Below, one piece after another: positions 1 through 7,317 of a stretch of DNA of 33,593 nt. The stretch is from Veillonella sp. (GTDB lineage Bacteria > Bacillota > Negativicutes > Veillonellales > Veillonellaceae). Location: assembly GCF_015058545.1 (NCBI RefSeq), contig NZ_SVCB01000097.1:1-33593 (forward strand), given 5' to 3'. The notes below the pieces were generated by a model. It did no database searches, was not told where the DNA came from, and saw only the letters and a program-made list of their open reading frames with translations. Each line of letters begins with the position of its first letter. Within the stretch, counting starts at the first letter, position 1. The position numbers and the translations under genes are program-made.

Positions 1-140
1 CTTTTGGGATACGGAACTTCCACTACTTCCGTAACCGGATTTTATTCATCAATGCAAGAAAAGGACACGCAACAGTTATGTCTCATGTCCTTCCTCAAAG
101 TGCATAGACTCTTTAGCGCCCCAAAATTTGACAAAGAGCC
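1..140 (+). mobile_element. Right end of an ISL3-family insertion sequence
   Basis: The transposase tail at 3-107 is followed at about 116-140 by CCCCAAAATTTGACAAAGAGCC. Read inward, this is GGCTCTTTGTCAAATTTTGG, the form of an ISL3-family terminal inverted repeat (GGxTCTTxx...AAATTTTGG). The element therefore appears to end at 140. ISL3 elements usually duplicate 8 bp of target, which would make 141-148 (TTTATATT) the right copy; the left copy is outside the window. The insertion is downstream of the dapA terminator and does not disrupt a visible gene. The family assignment rests on remembered family features, not on a search. Confidence 0.6.
3..107 (+). pseudogene. 3' end of an ISL3-family transposase gene (cut by window edge)
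   Basis: Reading frame 3 is open from the left edge to a TAG at 105-107 and encodes 34 residues. The peptide has FGIRNFHYFRNRIL near its start, matching the C-terminal end of ISL3-type DDE transposases, which finish with a similar F-G-hydrophobic-R-N-F...F-R-x-R-I-L segment. The coding end lies 33 bp before an ISL3-like terminal inverted repeat, as expected for an intact right end. Only the last part is visible, so I cannot say whether the full gene is intact; it is listed here as a partial gene. The longer plus-strand frame from position 4 reads through the terminal repeat and the terminator and is not a gene. Confidence 0.6.
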
Positions 141-164
141 TTTATATTTTCAATTAAATAAAAT

Positions 165-221
165 AAAACGAACACTTGTTTGTCTGCCCGAATTTTGGCT
201 TAAGAAACAAGTGTTCGTTTT
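165..221. terminator. Bidirectional intrinsic terminator after dapA
   Basis: A perfect 17-bp inverted repeat (165-181 with 205-221) encloses a 23-nt loop. The plus-strand side is followed by a run of T (TTTTTATTTTTA) and the minus-strand side by TTTTATTTTATTT. It can stop transcripts leaving dapA on the minus strand and transcripts coming from the insertion element on the plus strand. Confidence 0.85.
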
Positions 222-272
222 TTATTTTTATAAATTTCTTCTTTATTTTTGTTGTTGTAATGCAGCGCTGGC

Positions 273-1154
273 TTATTTAATATATGGTTTAATAGCAGCA
301 TCAATTACGGCTGCTTCTTCGTCTGACGGTTCACATAACGGCAAGTGGAACGGACCGGCCGGTAAACCTAATTGACGAACTGCGTATTTTACAGGAATCG
401 GATTAGTTGTTACAAACATGGCTTTAAATACAGGGAATAAGTCTTTATTGATTTGTTTGGCTTTAGTCACATCCCCTGCTTCATAGGCCTGAATCATTTC
501 ATTCATTTCCTTGCCCACTACATGAGCCGCTACAGAAATAACGCCGCAACCGCCTACAGCTAGCATCGGTAAAGTTAACCCATCATCACCACTGTAAATC
601 ATGAAATCTTCCGGTAATAAATGATAAATTTCGGCTGCTACATTAATATCACCGCTCGCTTCTTTAACAGCGACAATATTTGGGCAAGCTTCACGCAATT
701 TAGCAATAGTAGCCGGCATAATTTTGCCGCCTGTACGGCCCGGAACATTGTATACGATGACCGGTAAATCAGTAGCTTCGGCCATAGCTTTGAAATGTTC
801 AAATAAGCCGCGTTGATTTGGTTTATTGTAATAAGGTACTACCCCCATTACGGCATTTACGCCTGTTTTAGAAGCCGCCTTGGTTAATTCTATTGTACGT
901 TGGGTATTATTGGAACCGGTATTGGCCACGATGGAACCTAAATGACCACACTCGCGCGCGATTAATTCAAATAGCTTAAGTTTGTCCTCGTTATCAATTG
1001 TGGGACTTTCTCCCGTAGTGCCACACACAATAAGACCATCAGATCCATTGTTTAGTAAATGCTTGGCTAATGTGAGCGCTCCTTCAAAATCTACTGAACC
1101 ATCCGCGTTAAACGGTGTAATCATAGCTGTTAATACGCGACCTAAGGTTTTCAT
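273..1154 (-). CDS. dapA: 4-hydroxy-tetrahydrodipicolinate synthase
   Basis: DapA condenses pyruvate with aspartate semialdehyde, the first committed step of the diaminopimelate/lysine pathway, in the cytosol. The 293-residue protein has the usual length for the family. Visible motifs: GTTGES at 45-50 (Thr46/Thr47 pocket), PYYNKP at 107-112, VIVYNVPGR with the catalytic Tyr at 135, and VAVKEASGD with the Schiff-base Lys at 164. The ATG start is set by AGGAGG seven bases upstream. It lies 24 bp downstream of asd and is probably the last gene of a dapB-asd-dapA transcript ending at the hairpin 165-221. Regulation would follow the lysine riboswitch ahead of dapB. The identification is secure. 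Confidence 0.97.
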   Translation of the reverse strand: MKTLGRVLTAMITPFNADGSVDFEGALTLAKHLLNNGSDGLIVCGTTGESPTIDNEDKLKLFELIARECGHLGSIVANTGSNNTQRTIELTKAASKTGVNAVMGVVPYYNKPNQRGLFEHFKAMAEATDLPVIVYNVPGRTGGKIMPATIAKLREACPNIVAVKEASGDINVAAEIYHLLPEDFMIYSGDDGLTLPMLAVGGCGVISVAAHVVGKEMNEMIQAYEAGDVTKAKQINKDLFPVFKAMFVTTNPIPVKYAVRQLGLPAGPFHLPLCEPSDEEAAVIDAAIKPYIK

Positions 1155-1178
1155 AATAACCTCCTCTAAAACTATTCT

Positions 1179-2210
1179 TTAAAATGATTGGTGTTCCACC
1201 AAATACTCGGCAATCTGCAAGGCATTTAAGGCAGCCCCTTTGCGGATTTGATCGCCGGCAATCCAGAAATTCATGCCTTTATCGTTGTATAAATCTTTGC
1301 GAATACGGCCGATTTCACAATCATCCTTACCGGATGTGTAAAGCGGCATAGGATACGCTTGTTCTTGTGGATTGTCATTAACCACAAGGCCCGGGAATTT
1401 TTCACAGGCAGCTTTAAAATCAGCAACACTTACAGGCGCTTCGGTTTCTACCAAAACAGATTCGGAATGGGAACGATATACCGGAATACGAACTGTGGTC
1501 GGAACGACTTGGATGGAATCATCATGCAAAATCTTCTGCGTTTCATTGACCATTTTCATTTCTTCTTTAGTATAATCGTTGTCCAAGAAAACATCAATTT
1601 GCGGAATTACATTAAAAGCGATCGGATAATGTTTAGGCGCGGAAGCACTAGGTAAGATATGGGCTTCCATCAGTTTCCCTTGAATGTGGGAACTTACCTG
1701 GTTATCCAATTCGTCAATGCCTTCCTTACCGGCTCCGGATACGGCCTGGTATGTACTTACGACAACACGTTTAATCGGCGATAAATCGTGGAGCGGTTTA
1801 AGCCCTAAAGCCATAATAATGGTAGAGCAGTTCGGATTGGCGATAATTCCTTGATGAGTATCGATATCTTCAGGATTTACTTCGGGGACTACGAGTGGTA
1901 CGTTCGGATCCATTCGGAAAGTGCTGGAGTTATCGATAACAATAGCACCGCGTTTCACCGCTTCCGGTGCCAAAGTTTTGGATATGGAGCCACCTGCAAA
2001 TAAAGCAATATCAACGTTTTCAAAAGAATCGGCGGTAGCTTCTTCTACCACATAAGTTTTACCGCATACTGTTAATTCCGTGCCGGCGGAACGAGCGGAT
2101 GCCAATAATTTAAGATTTTCAAACGGAAATTGGCGTTCTTCGATTAATTTGATAAATTCTTGCCCTACCGCGCCGGTAGCACCTAAAATAGCAACATTTG
2201 GTTTTCTCAT
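1179..2210 (-). CDS. asd: Aspartate-semialdehyde dehydrogenase
   Basis: Asd reduces aspartyl phosphate to aspartate semialdehyde with NADPH, feeding DapA (lysine) and Hom (threonine), both encoded in this window. The protein is 343 residues. An N-terminal Rossmann motif GATGAVG is at about 10-16. The active-site Cys is C128 in NPNCST, YQAVSGAG is at 154-161, and the substrate-binding Arg and catalytic His are R241 and H248 in RIPVYRSH. The start is the ATG at 2210, with GGGAGA seven bases upstream. A TTG five codons earlier is in frame but would fall inside that ribosome binding site. It lies between dapB (91 bp) and dapA (24 bp). Confidence 0.96.
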   Translation of the reverse strand: MRKPNVAILGATGAVGQEFIKLIEERQFPFENLKLLASARSAGTELTVCGKTYVVEEATADSFENVDIALFAGGSISKTLAPEAVKRGAIVIDNSSTFRMDPNVPLVVPEVNPEDIDTHQGIIANPNCSTIIMALGLKPLHDLSPIKRVVVSTYQAVSGAGKEGIDELDNQVSSHIQGKLMEAHILPSASAPKHYPIAFNVIPQIDVFLDNDYTKEEMKMVNETQKILHDDSIQVVPTTVRIPVYRSHSESVLVETEAPVSVADFKAACEKFPGLVVNDNPQEQAYPMPLYTSGKDDCEIGRIRKDLYNDKGMNFWIAGDQIRKGAALNALQIAEYLVEHQSF

Positions 2211-2252
2211 GTGTATCTCTCCCAATTTAATAAAAATAAATATTGTAGCAAT

Positions 2253-2289
2253 AGTATGGCGAAGGGCTTTTAAATCCCCTAATCATACT
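2253..2289 (-). other. Imperfect hairpin between dapB and asd
   Basis: Arms AGTATG (2284-2289 read on the minus strand) and CATACT (2253-2258) flank a smaller inner AGGG/CCCT pairing. No clean U-tract follows directly, although the sequence becomes T-rich further on. It could be a weak attenuator, an mRNA processing or stability element, or part of an internal promoter region before asd. I see no convincing -35/-10 pair here. Confidence 0.3.
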
Positions 2290-2301
2290 CTATCTTTACA
2301 T

Positions 2302-3099
2302 TTATAAGTAATGTTCCAAACCGTAAGTAAGGCCCGGTTTTTCAGCAATCTTCTTACAAGCTAAAACAACGCCCGGCATGAAGGATAAACGGCTGAGTGA
2401 ATCGTGGCGAATTGTCAGTGTTTCATCATAACCCCCAAATAAAACTTCCTGATGAGCCACATAACCTGGTAAGCGAACGCTGTGAATCGTTACGTCATCC
2501 ACCTTGGCACCGCGAGCACCGGGTAAACTTTCACGAGTTAAATCTTCAGCCCCTACCGCACCGGTTGCCTGCTTAGCTTCATTAATAAGTTTGGCTGTTA
2601 ATACGGCCGTTCCCGACGGAGCATCATATTTGTGATTGTGATGCAATTCAATAATTTCTACATTCGGAAAATAGGGTGCCAAATCGGCTGCTGTTTTCAT
2701 CATCATAACAGCGCCCAGTGAAAAGTTAGGTGCCACTAAGCAATTGGCATTATTGGCTTTACCGATGGCCGCTAATTCATCACGTTGTTCAGCGGTAAGA
2801 CCGGTAGTTCCGATTACCATGTGAACGCCGGCGCCTAAAACAGTTTTAGCGTTTTCAAAAATAATGGCGGGACTGGTAAAATCAACGATAACATCCGGCT
2901 TTTTAGCGCTTAAGGCGGCTGTTAAGCTTTCGTATAAAGGCAGCCCCAATGATTCGATACCGGCAGCTGTACCGGCATCTTCTCCGGCCTGTTTAGGGTC
3001 GATACCGCCGATAAACTGTAAGTCCGGATCATTATGAACAGCTTTTACGACTTCGCGACCCATTTTACCGGTCGCACCACATACCATTACTGTAATCAT
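2302..3099 (-). CDS. dapB: 4-hydroxy-tetrahydrodipicolinate reductase
   Basis: DapB reduces the DapA product with NAD(P)H in diaminopimelate/lysine synthesis. The protein is 265 residues, typical for the family. It shows the dinucleotide-binding GATGKMG at 8-14, the GTTG loop at 97-100, and the family signature ELHHNHKYDAPSGTA at 151-165 containing the catalytic His pair and Lys. The start at 3099 is chosen because GGGAGG lies seven bases upstream. An ATG at 3105 is one base from that site. The in-frame extension to 3195 would translate the riboswitch terminator and is rejected. It is the first gene of the lysine unit, directly behind the riboswitch. Confidence 0.96.
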   Translation of the reverse strand: MITVMVCGATGKMGREVVKAVHNDPDLQFIGGIDPKQAGEDAGTAAGIESLGLPLYESLTAALSAKKPDVIVDFTSPAIIFENAKTVLGAGVHMVIGTTGLTAEQRDELAAIGKANNANCLVAPNFSLGAVMMMKTAADLAPYFPNVEIIELHHNHKYDAPSGTAVLTAKLINEAKQATGAVGAEDLTRESLPGARGAKVDDVTIHSVRLPGYVAHQEVLFGGYDETLTIRHDSLSRLSFMPGVVLACKKIAEKPGLTYGLEHYL

Positions 3100-3112
3100 G
3101 TTCATTCCTCCC

Positions 3113-3146
3113 AAAAAAAAGACCAGCGGATAGCTGCCACTGATCT
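3113..3146 (-). terminator. Riboswitch-controlled intrinsic terminator before dapB
   Basis: On the minus strand a 10-bp stem (3137-3146 with 3120-3129, including G-U pairs) and a 7-nt loop are followed by eight consecutive T (A at 3113-3120 on the plus strand). It sits between the lysine aptamer and the dapB ribosome binding site, the expected place for an expression platform. With lysine bound this hairpin should form and stop transcription before dapB. Confidence 0.88.
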
Positions 3147-3207
3147 TGGTATGGTTACCTGAACGACTATGCGCTTTATCATATGAATATAACAAAACTA
3201 TGATAGT

Positions 3208-3376
3208 CAGAACAATGAGCTAGCACTCCATCAAATGATGACAGTCATACACTTATTCAATGCACAACCAGCTATGTTTGTCGGCACAAACAAGCTTCGG
3301 CGATTCTCCCTTTCTTCATATCTCACAGCCTTGCCCGGTTCCTTATAAGTACTCTTAAGCATCGCGCCTCTATCTC
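3208..3376 (-). ncRNA. Lysine riboswitch (L box) aptamer
   Basis: Read on the minus strand, the leader carries the lysine aptamer signature in order: GATAGAGGCGCGA (near 3363-3375), AAGAGTA, GAGAATCGCCGAAG (GCCGAAG at 3295-3301), a hairpin with TTGTTTGT/ACAAACA arms, GCTGGTTGTGCATTGAATAA, a GACTGTCATC segment, and GGAGTGCTAGCTCATTG closing the P1 stem. This closely parallels the Bacillus subtilis lysC leader as I remember it. Downstream is a strong terminator (3113-3146). The switch should lower dapB, and probably asd and dapA, expression when lysine is abundant. Confidence 0.93.
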
Positions 3377-3413
3377 CGCATATTTAATTCAAAATTCAAA
3401 AGTGATTACCAAT

Positions 3414-3442
3414 AGTATACATTTATTTTCTGATGGCGTCAA
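3414..3442 (-). promoter_or_regulatory. Sigma-A promoter for the dapB leader
   Basis: On the minus strand TTGACG (3437-3442) and TATACT (3414-3419) are separated by exactly 17 bp, close to the vegetative consensus. Transcription would start near 3407, about 30 bases before the riboswitch. The stretch 3100-3488 has no protein gene; it is filled by this promoter, the riboswitch and its terminator. Confidence 0.8.
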
Positions 3443-3488
3443 ATCGTATTCTGTATACATAGTTATAACTATAACCGAGGTAAAGCTA

Positions 3489-5162
3489 TTAATGCTTATT
3501 TTTAAAATGTTCGATCATTTCTTTCGCCGTAGCAAGAGCCGTATGAGAGAAGTTTTGACCTGACATCATGCGGGCAATTTGTTCCACATGTTCTTCTTCG
3601 CTAAGCTCGGTAAGGCTTGATACGGTGCGTCCATCCACTTCCTGCTTGGACAGATGGTAATGATGCTTGGCAATACTTGCGGTTTGTGGCAAATGAGTTA
3701 TACAAAATACTTGAGTGCTGTTGCTGAGTTGTTGGATTTTAGCCGCTACCTGCAAGGCAATATCGCCGCTAATGCCAACGTCGATTTCATCGAATACCAA
3801 AGTCTTGAATGTTTTGGTATTAAATACCGTTTTAAAGGCCAAAGCAATACGAGAGATTTCACCGCCGGAGGCCACTTTGTGGAGCGGCAATAGGTCCTCC
3901 CCTGCATTGGCATTGAATAATAGTTCAATGCGTTTAGCCCCTAACGGTAATAGTTCGTCGCTTTTTTCAATGACAAACTGAAGTTTGGCTTTACTCATCC
4001 CTAAGTCTTTTAACTGCTTTTGTAATTGGTCGGCAATTATGGCACTGTTTGTATCACGAATCGCAGTAAGGGCAGCTAATTTAGTTCTGGCATCGGCTTC
4101 GGCTTGTTGGACGGCTTTTTCTAAATCTTCTTTAGCATAGCTCTGGGCTTCTAATTCTTCCAATCGGGCTTGCGCTTTGTTTTCAAATTCTAAAACCGCC
4201 TCAATGGTTTCCCCGTATTTGCGTTTTAAACCGTAAATTAAGGAATCCCGTTCCTGACAATAGGCGTAGCGTTCTTCATCATAGGAAATGGAATCACGAT
4301 AGCGATCAAGCCCTTGCGCCGCTTCTTCCAATTGAAAATAGGCGGAATTGACTAATTCGGATAAGTCTTTGAGGTCTTCGTCATAACGAACCAAATCCTG
4401 TACTTCCGATTTAATGCTGTTGACCGCTTCCAAGATGGCATGGCGATCACTGTAGAAGGCATTGTAACAAGCGCCTAATACTTTATCCAGATGTTCAAAG
4501 CTGTCTAATCGCTTAAGTTCCGCCGCTAAGGCTTCGTCTTCCCCCGGTTTCAGTTGCGCTTCTTCAATTTCATCAATTTGAAAACGAAGCATATCCAGTT
4601 CTCTGGCTCGTTCCGCAGCCATGGCTTCCAGGCCGTCTAGTTGTGATTTTGCTGTTTTGTAGCTCTTGTAGGCTTTTACATAAGCGTCAAAGGCATTTTG
4701 CCCTTCCTTGGTGTATTCATCTAAATATTTGTGATGCACATCAGGATTCAACAAGAGCTGATTGCTATATTGGCCGTGAATATCCGCTAAATAAAGGCCG
4801 ATTTCGCGCAGTGCTTTAAGTGGGAGCGCCTGGTCATTAGCCAAAATAGTAGATTTTCCTTGACGGTTAAACGATCGCGATAAAATGAGCTGATTTTCTT
4901 CCACGAGAATATTTTTAGATGTTAAAAGATCTAACAGTTCCGTATCGTCAGTTACATCGAAGACACCTTCAATGACAAAGGCATCCTTGCCGTGGCGGAT
5001 AAAATCACTGCTGGCCCGCTCGCCCAACAGAATACTGAAAGCATCCATAAGGATAGATTTACCGGCACCGGTTTCACCGGTAAAGATGGTAATGCCGTCC
5101 GAAAATTGTAAATTCATCTGTTCAATTAAGGCAAAATTACGAATTCCCATTTGTGTGAGCAT
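3489..5162 (-). CDS. recN: DNA repair protein RecN
   Basis: RecN is an SMC-like ATPase that acts at DNA double-strand breaks in the cytosol. The 557-residue length is typical. It has an N-terminal ATPase half (SIRNFALIE-type start, Walker A GETGAGKS at 29-36), a long acidic coiled-coil middle (about 150-370), and a C-terminal half with ASGGE signature and FDEIDVGISG Walker B, followed by CITHLPQTAS. The start is ATG 5162, matching the usual ML(T)-x-x-xIRNFALIE N terminus, with AAGGA upstream at somewhat long spacing. It follows argR after 183 bp, an arrangement common in Firmicutes. No LexA-type operator was recognised in the gap. Confidence 0.95.
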   Translation of the reverse strand: MLTQMGIRNFALIEQMNLQFSDGITIFTGETGAGKSILMDAFSILLGERASSDFIRHGKDAFVIEGVFDVTDDTELLDLLTSKNILVEENQLILSRSFNRQGKSTILANDQALPLKALREIGLYLADIHGQYSNQLLLNPDVHHKYLDEYTKEGQNAFDAYVKAYKSYKTAKSQLDGLEAMAAERARELDMLRFQIDEIEEAQLKPGEDEALAAELKRLDSFEHLDKVLGACYNAFYSDRHAILEAVNSIKSEVQDLVRYDEDLKDLSELVNSAYFQLEEAAQGLDRYRDSISYDEERYAYCQERDSLIYGLKRKYGETIEAVLEFENKAQARLEELEAQSYAKEDLEKAVQQAEADARTKLAALTAIRDTNSAIIADQLQKQLKDLGMSKAKLQFVIEKSDELLPLGAKRIELLFNANAGEDLLPLHKVASGGEISRIALAFKTVFNTKTFKTLVFDEIDVGISGDIALQVAAKIQQLSNSTQVFCITHLPQTASIAKHHYHLSKQEVDGRTVSSLTELSEEEHVEQIARMMSGQNFSHTALATAKEMIEHFKNKH

Positions 5163-5205
5163 AGATTACAAGTCCTTAATCCCTTTACAGGTAATAACAC
5201 GTAAA

Positions 5206-5289
5206 TAATAATTATACGAGATAAATATAAATAATAAGTATCCGGAGAAAATATAAATAGTAATTATACGAGGCAAACATAAATGATGC
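5206..5289. repeat. Direct repeat upstream of recN
   Basis: Two copies of an approximately 32-bp AT-rich unit, at about 5206-5237 and 5258-5289, share an exact 12-bp core TAATTATACGAG (5209-5220 and 5261-5272). On the minus strand each core contains TATAAT preceded by CTCG, so each copy could supply a -10 element for recN. A good -35 is not visible at either. Confidence 0.5.
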
Positions 5290-5303
5290 CGCTAATAATC
5301 ACT

Positions 5304-5333
5304 AAGCCTATACGCATAAGGGCGCATAGGCTT
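5304..5333 (-). terminator. Hairpin after argR
   Basis: A 12-bp stem (5304-5315 with 5322-5333; one G-U pair on the minus strand) has a 6-nt loop 12 bp beyond the argR stop. There is no U-tract after it, so it may be a factor-assisted terminator or an mRNA 3' end stabiliser rather than a classical intrinsic terminator. Confidence 0.45.
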
Positions 5334-5345
5334 AATAGTTACATA

Positions 5346-5801
5346 TTAATCTTTCATAAGATCGGAAATACGTTTTAAAATCGGCTGTACATCTTCCACG
5401 GAGCGTGCAATTAATAAAATCGTATCATCACCGGCCAAGGTGCCGATTAACTCAGCCCATTTAGCGTGGTCAATGGCAAATGCCACAGATTGAGCGGAAC
5501 CCGGTAAGGTATGCAATACAATCTGATTCATGGTGAAATCTACGCGCGTAATGGATTCTTGGAACAGGCGACTAATGCGATTACCGATAAGGAGTACATT
5601 CTCTTCCGGCGATAAAGCGTAACGATAATGACCGTCACCGGTAGGAATTTTAATGAGCATTAATTCTTTAATATCGCGGGATACCGTAGCTTGCGTAACT
5701 TCAATACCTTCCGCGGCTAAAGCGGCTGCCAATTCCTCCTGCGTTTCAATAGAGCGAGATTGTACGATTTCTTTGATTTTATTATATCTGTAACGTTTCA
5801 T
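5346..5801 (-). CDS. argR: Arginine repressor ArgR/AhrC
   Basis: ArgR is a hexameric, arginine-responsive DNA-binding regulator of arginine metabolism. The 151-residue protein has the expected two domains: an N-terminal winged helix with recognition segment QATVSRDIKEL (37-47), and a C-terminal arginine-binding oligomerisation domain with GTLAGDDT (120-127). The ATG is preceded by AAGGACGGTGA, which also carries the stop of mnmM three bases away, so translation is probably coupled. Its place between mnmM/nadK and recN matches many Firmicutes. Confidence 0.94.
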   Translation of the reverse strand: MKRYRYNKIKEIVQSRSIETQEELAAALAAEGIEVTQATVSRDIKELMLIKIPTGDGHYRYALSPEENVLLIGNRISRLFQESITRVDFTMNQIVLHTLPGSAQSVAFAIDHAKWAELIGTLAGDDTILLIARSVEDVQPILKRISDLMKD

Positions 5802-5804
5802 AGG

Positions 5805-6431
5805 TCACCGTCCTTTAATAATATATAAAATGGGAGGTTTGTTTGCTTGGTTTAGTAATTTCCAAGTGGCTACATCATATGACTTTTGCGGCAAAGTACT
5901 TATAAACTCACATACTGCTTCGTCTTCCCGCTCACCTTCCGGTGTACCCGGATAGGTGACGATAGTGATGAGCCCTTTAGGACTTAATAAATCTAAGCCT
6001 CCCTTGATGGCTTGTATAGTTGAATCGGGTTTTGTCATCATGGTATGATCACTACCCGGTAAATACCCTAAATTAAAAATAAGTAAGTCAATATTAGTAA
6101 TAGCGGTATTATATTTAGTATTCGTCGTAGGCCCATCGTTCTGGGCTGCTGCCGGATTGGCTGTTGCTAAGATATCTTCATGCGTACCATATACCAAGTG
6201 ATACGTTATATCTGTGCGGGCACATTCGGTATGCAGGCGCTTAGAGGAAGCTTCGATGGCCTTTGTCTGTTTATCGATGCCCCACAGGGTGCTGCCGGGC
6301 AAACAATGTTGGGCCAGATACAGCAAATCATGGCCATTACCGGCCGTAGCATCTACGATTGTTTTGGCACTTTTAAGTTGCTCATCCCAAAAAATGTGTT
6401 GGAACTGTACAACATGATTATAGTTGATCAT
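5805..6431 (-). CDS. mnmM: MnmM/YtqB-family tRNA methyltransferase
   Basis: This is a small SAM-dependent methyltransferase of the YtqB (old 'rRNA methylase') family. B. subtilis YtqB is now known as MnmM, which methylates the aminomethyl group at wobble uridine 34 of certain tRNAs. The 208-residue protein shows the SAM motif DATAGNGHD (27-35), the conserved FNLGYLPGSD segment near 119-128, and YPGTPEGE in the C-terminal part. Residues about 88-110 form an Ala/Asn/Thr-rich insert. The start overlaps the nadK stop (ATGA), giving translational coupling. The family is clear; the exact substrate is inferred. Confidence 0.8.
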   Translation of the reverse strand: MINYNHVVQFQHIFWDEQLKSAKTIVDATAGNGHDLLYLAQHCLPGSTLWGIDKQTKAIEASSKRLHTECARTDITYHLVYGTHEDILATANPAAAQNDGPTTNTKYNTAITNIDLLIFNLGYLPGSDHTMMTKPDSTIQAIKGGLDLLSPKGLITIVTYPGTPEGEREDEAVCEFISTLPQKSYDVATWKLLNQANKPPILYIIKGR

Positions 6432-7309
6432 AAAAGCTCATCTCTTCGTGCCGATAATTTGCGGAATAAGGTAGCAAAGAATTTTACGTCATAGAAGCGT
6501 ACATAGCGACTGTAAAGCGCGCTGGCTTCAATGTGAAGGCTGTCTTCATTACTAAACTGATAATCGAAAGTACCGTCGATACAAATATGGAGTTTCTCCT
6601 GACGTTTCGGCATCGTTAAATCGATACGGGCACTTTCTTTTAACACCAAGGATACACTTTGCAGTAGATGCGGCGCAATCGGTGTAACAATAATAGAATG
6701 GTTGTCCGGTGCCATAATCGGACCGCCGGCCGATAAGTTATAGCCCGTGGATCCTGTAGAACAAGCTACGATTAAACCGTCGGCAGGATACATCTGCGTA
6801 TACCCTTCGTTGATGGCTAAATTAATACGTGCCATACGCCCCGGCTTTTCATGAGTAATAACTACTTCATTAATGACCGGCGTTAATTTTTTTACGCCAT
6901 GAGGTGTGCGGATTTCCGCAGCCAAATGGATACGATTTTCCACGCGAAAATCACCGTTGGCGATTTTCTTGATGCGGTCTTCCATATCAGCTAATTCGAT
7001 TTGATTTAAGAAGCCTAATTCCCCTAAATTGATACCGCAAATGGGAACATCATATTCATAAATTTGACGGGCTAAGTGAATTAAGGTACCGTCACCGCCG
7101 AAACTGAAGGCCATATCAAGATGCTTAAAAAATTCAGGTCTAGGCAATACTTGCTTAGTCGGAACACCTAATAGTTCCGGTAAGTTAAACTCCTCCAAAT
7201 CGGCCGGTAGCCATACGTCCAAGCCGTTTTTTTCACAAAGGCTCTTCGCCTCTTGCAAAATAGGAATAATATTCTCTTTCCCCATGTTAGGAATAAATCC
7301 TACTCGCAT
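6428..7309 (-). CDS. nadK: NAD kinase
   Basis: NadK phosphorylates NAD to NADP in the cytosol. The 293-residue protein has the diagnostic GGDGT at 71-75, the NE(V) motif in VINEVVITHE (about 145), and the conserved segment with STGSTGYNLSAGGP in the C-terminal domain. The ATG at 7309 is eight bases past the tlyA stop. It belongs to the usual tlyA-nadK-(mnmM)-argR-recN series and overlaps mnmM by four bases. Confidence 0.95.
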   Translation of the reverse strand: MRVGFIPNMGKENIIPILQEAKSLCEKNGLDVWLPADLEEFNLPELLGVPTKQVLPRPEFFKHLDMAFSFGGDGTLIHLARQIYEYDVPICGINLGELGFLNQIELADMEDRIKKIANGDFRVENRIHLAAEIRTPHGVKKLTPVINEVVITHEKPGRMARINLAINEGYTQMYPADGLIVACSTGSTGYNLSAGGPIMAPDNHSIIVTPIAPHLLQSVSLVLKESARIDLTMPKRQEKLHICIDGTFDYQFSNEDSLHIEASALYSRYVRFYDVKFFATLFRKLSARRDELL

Positions 7310-7317
7310 ATCATCAC

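Noticed and set aside
4..375. 123-residue plus-strand reading frame at the left edge
   Set aside because: It runs through the insertion-sequence terminal repeat, the terminator hairpin and the 3' end of dapA; frame 3 carries the recognisable transposase tail instead.
3100..3195. N-terminal extension of dapB by 32 residues
   Set aside because: These codons lie in the riboswitch expression platform and terminator; the family N terminus and the ribosome binding site place the start at 3099.
5163..5345. LexA/SOS box for recN
   Set aside because: No CGAAC-N4-GTTCG-type site was seen on either strand of the gap.
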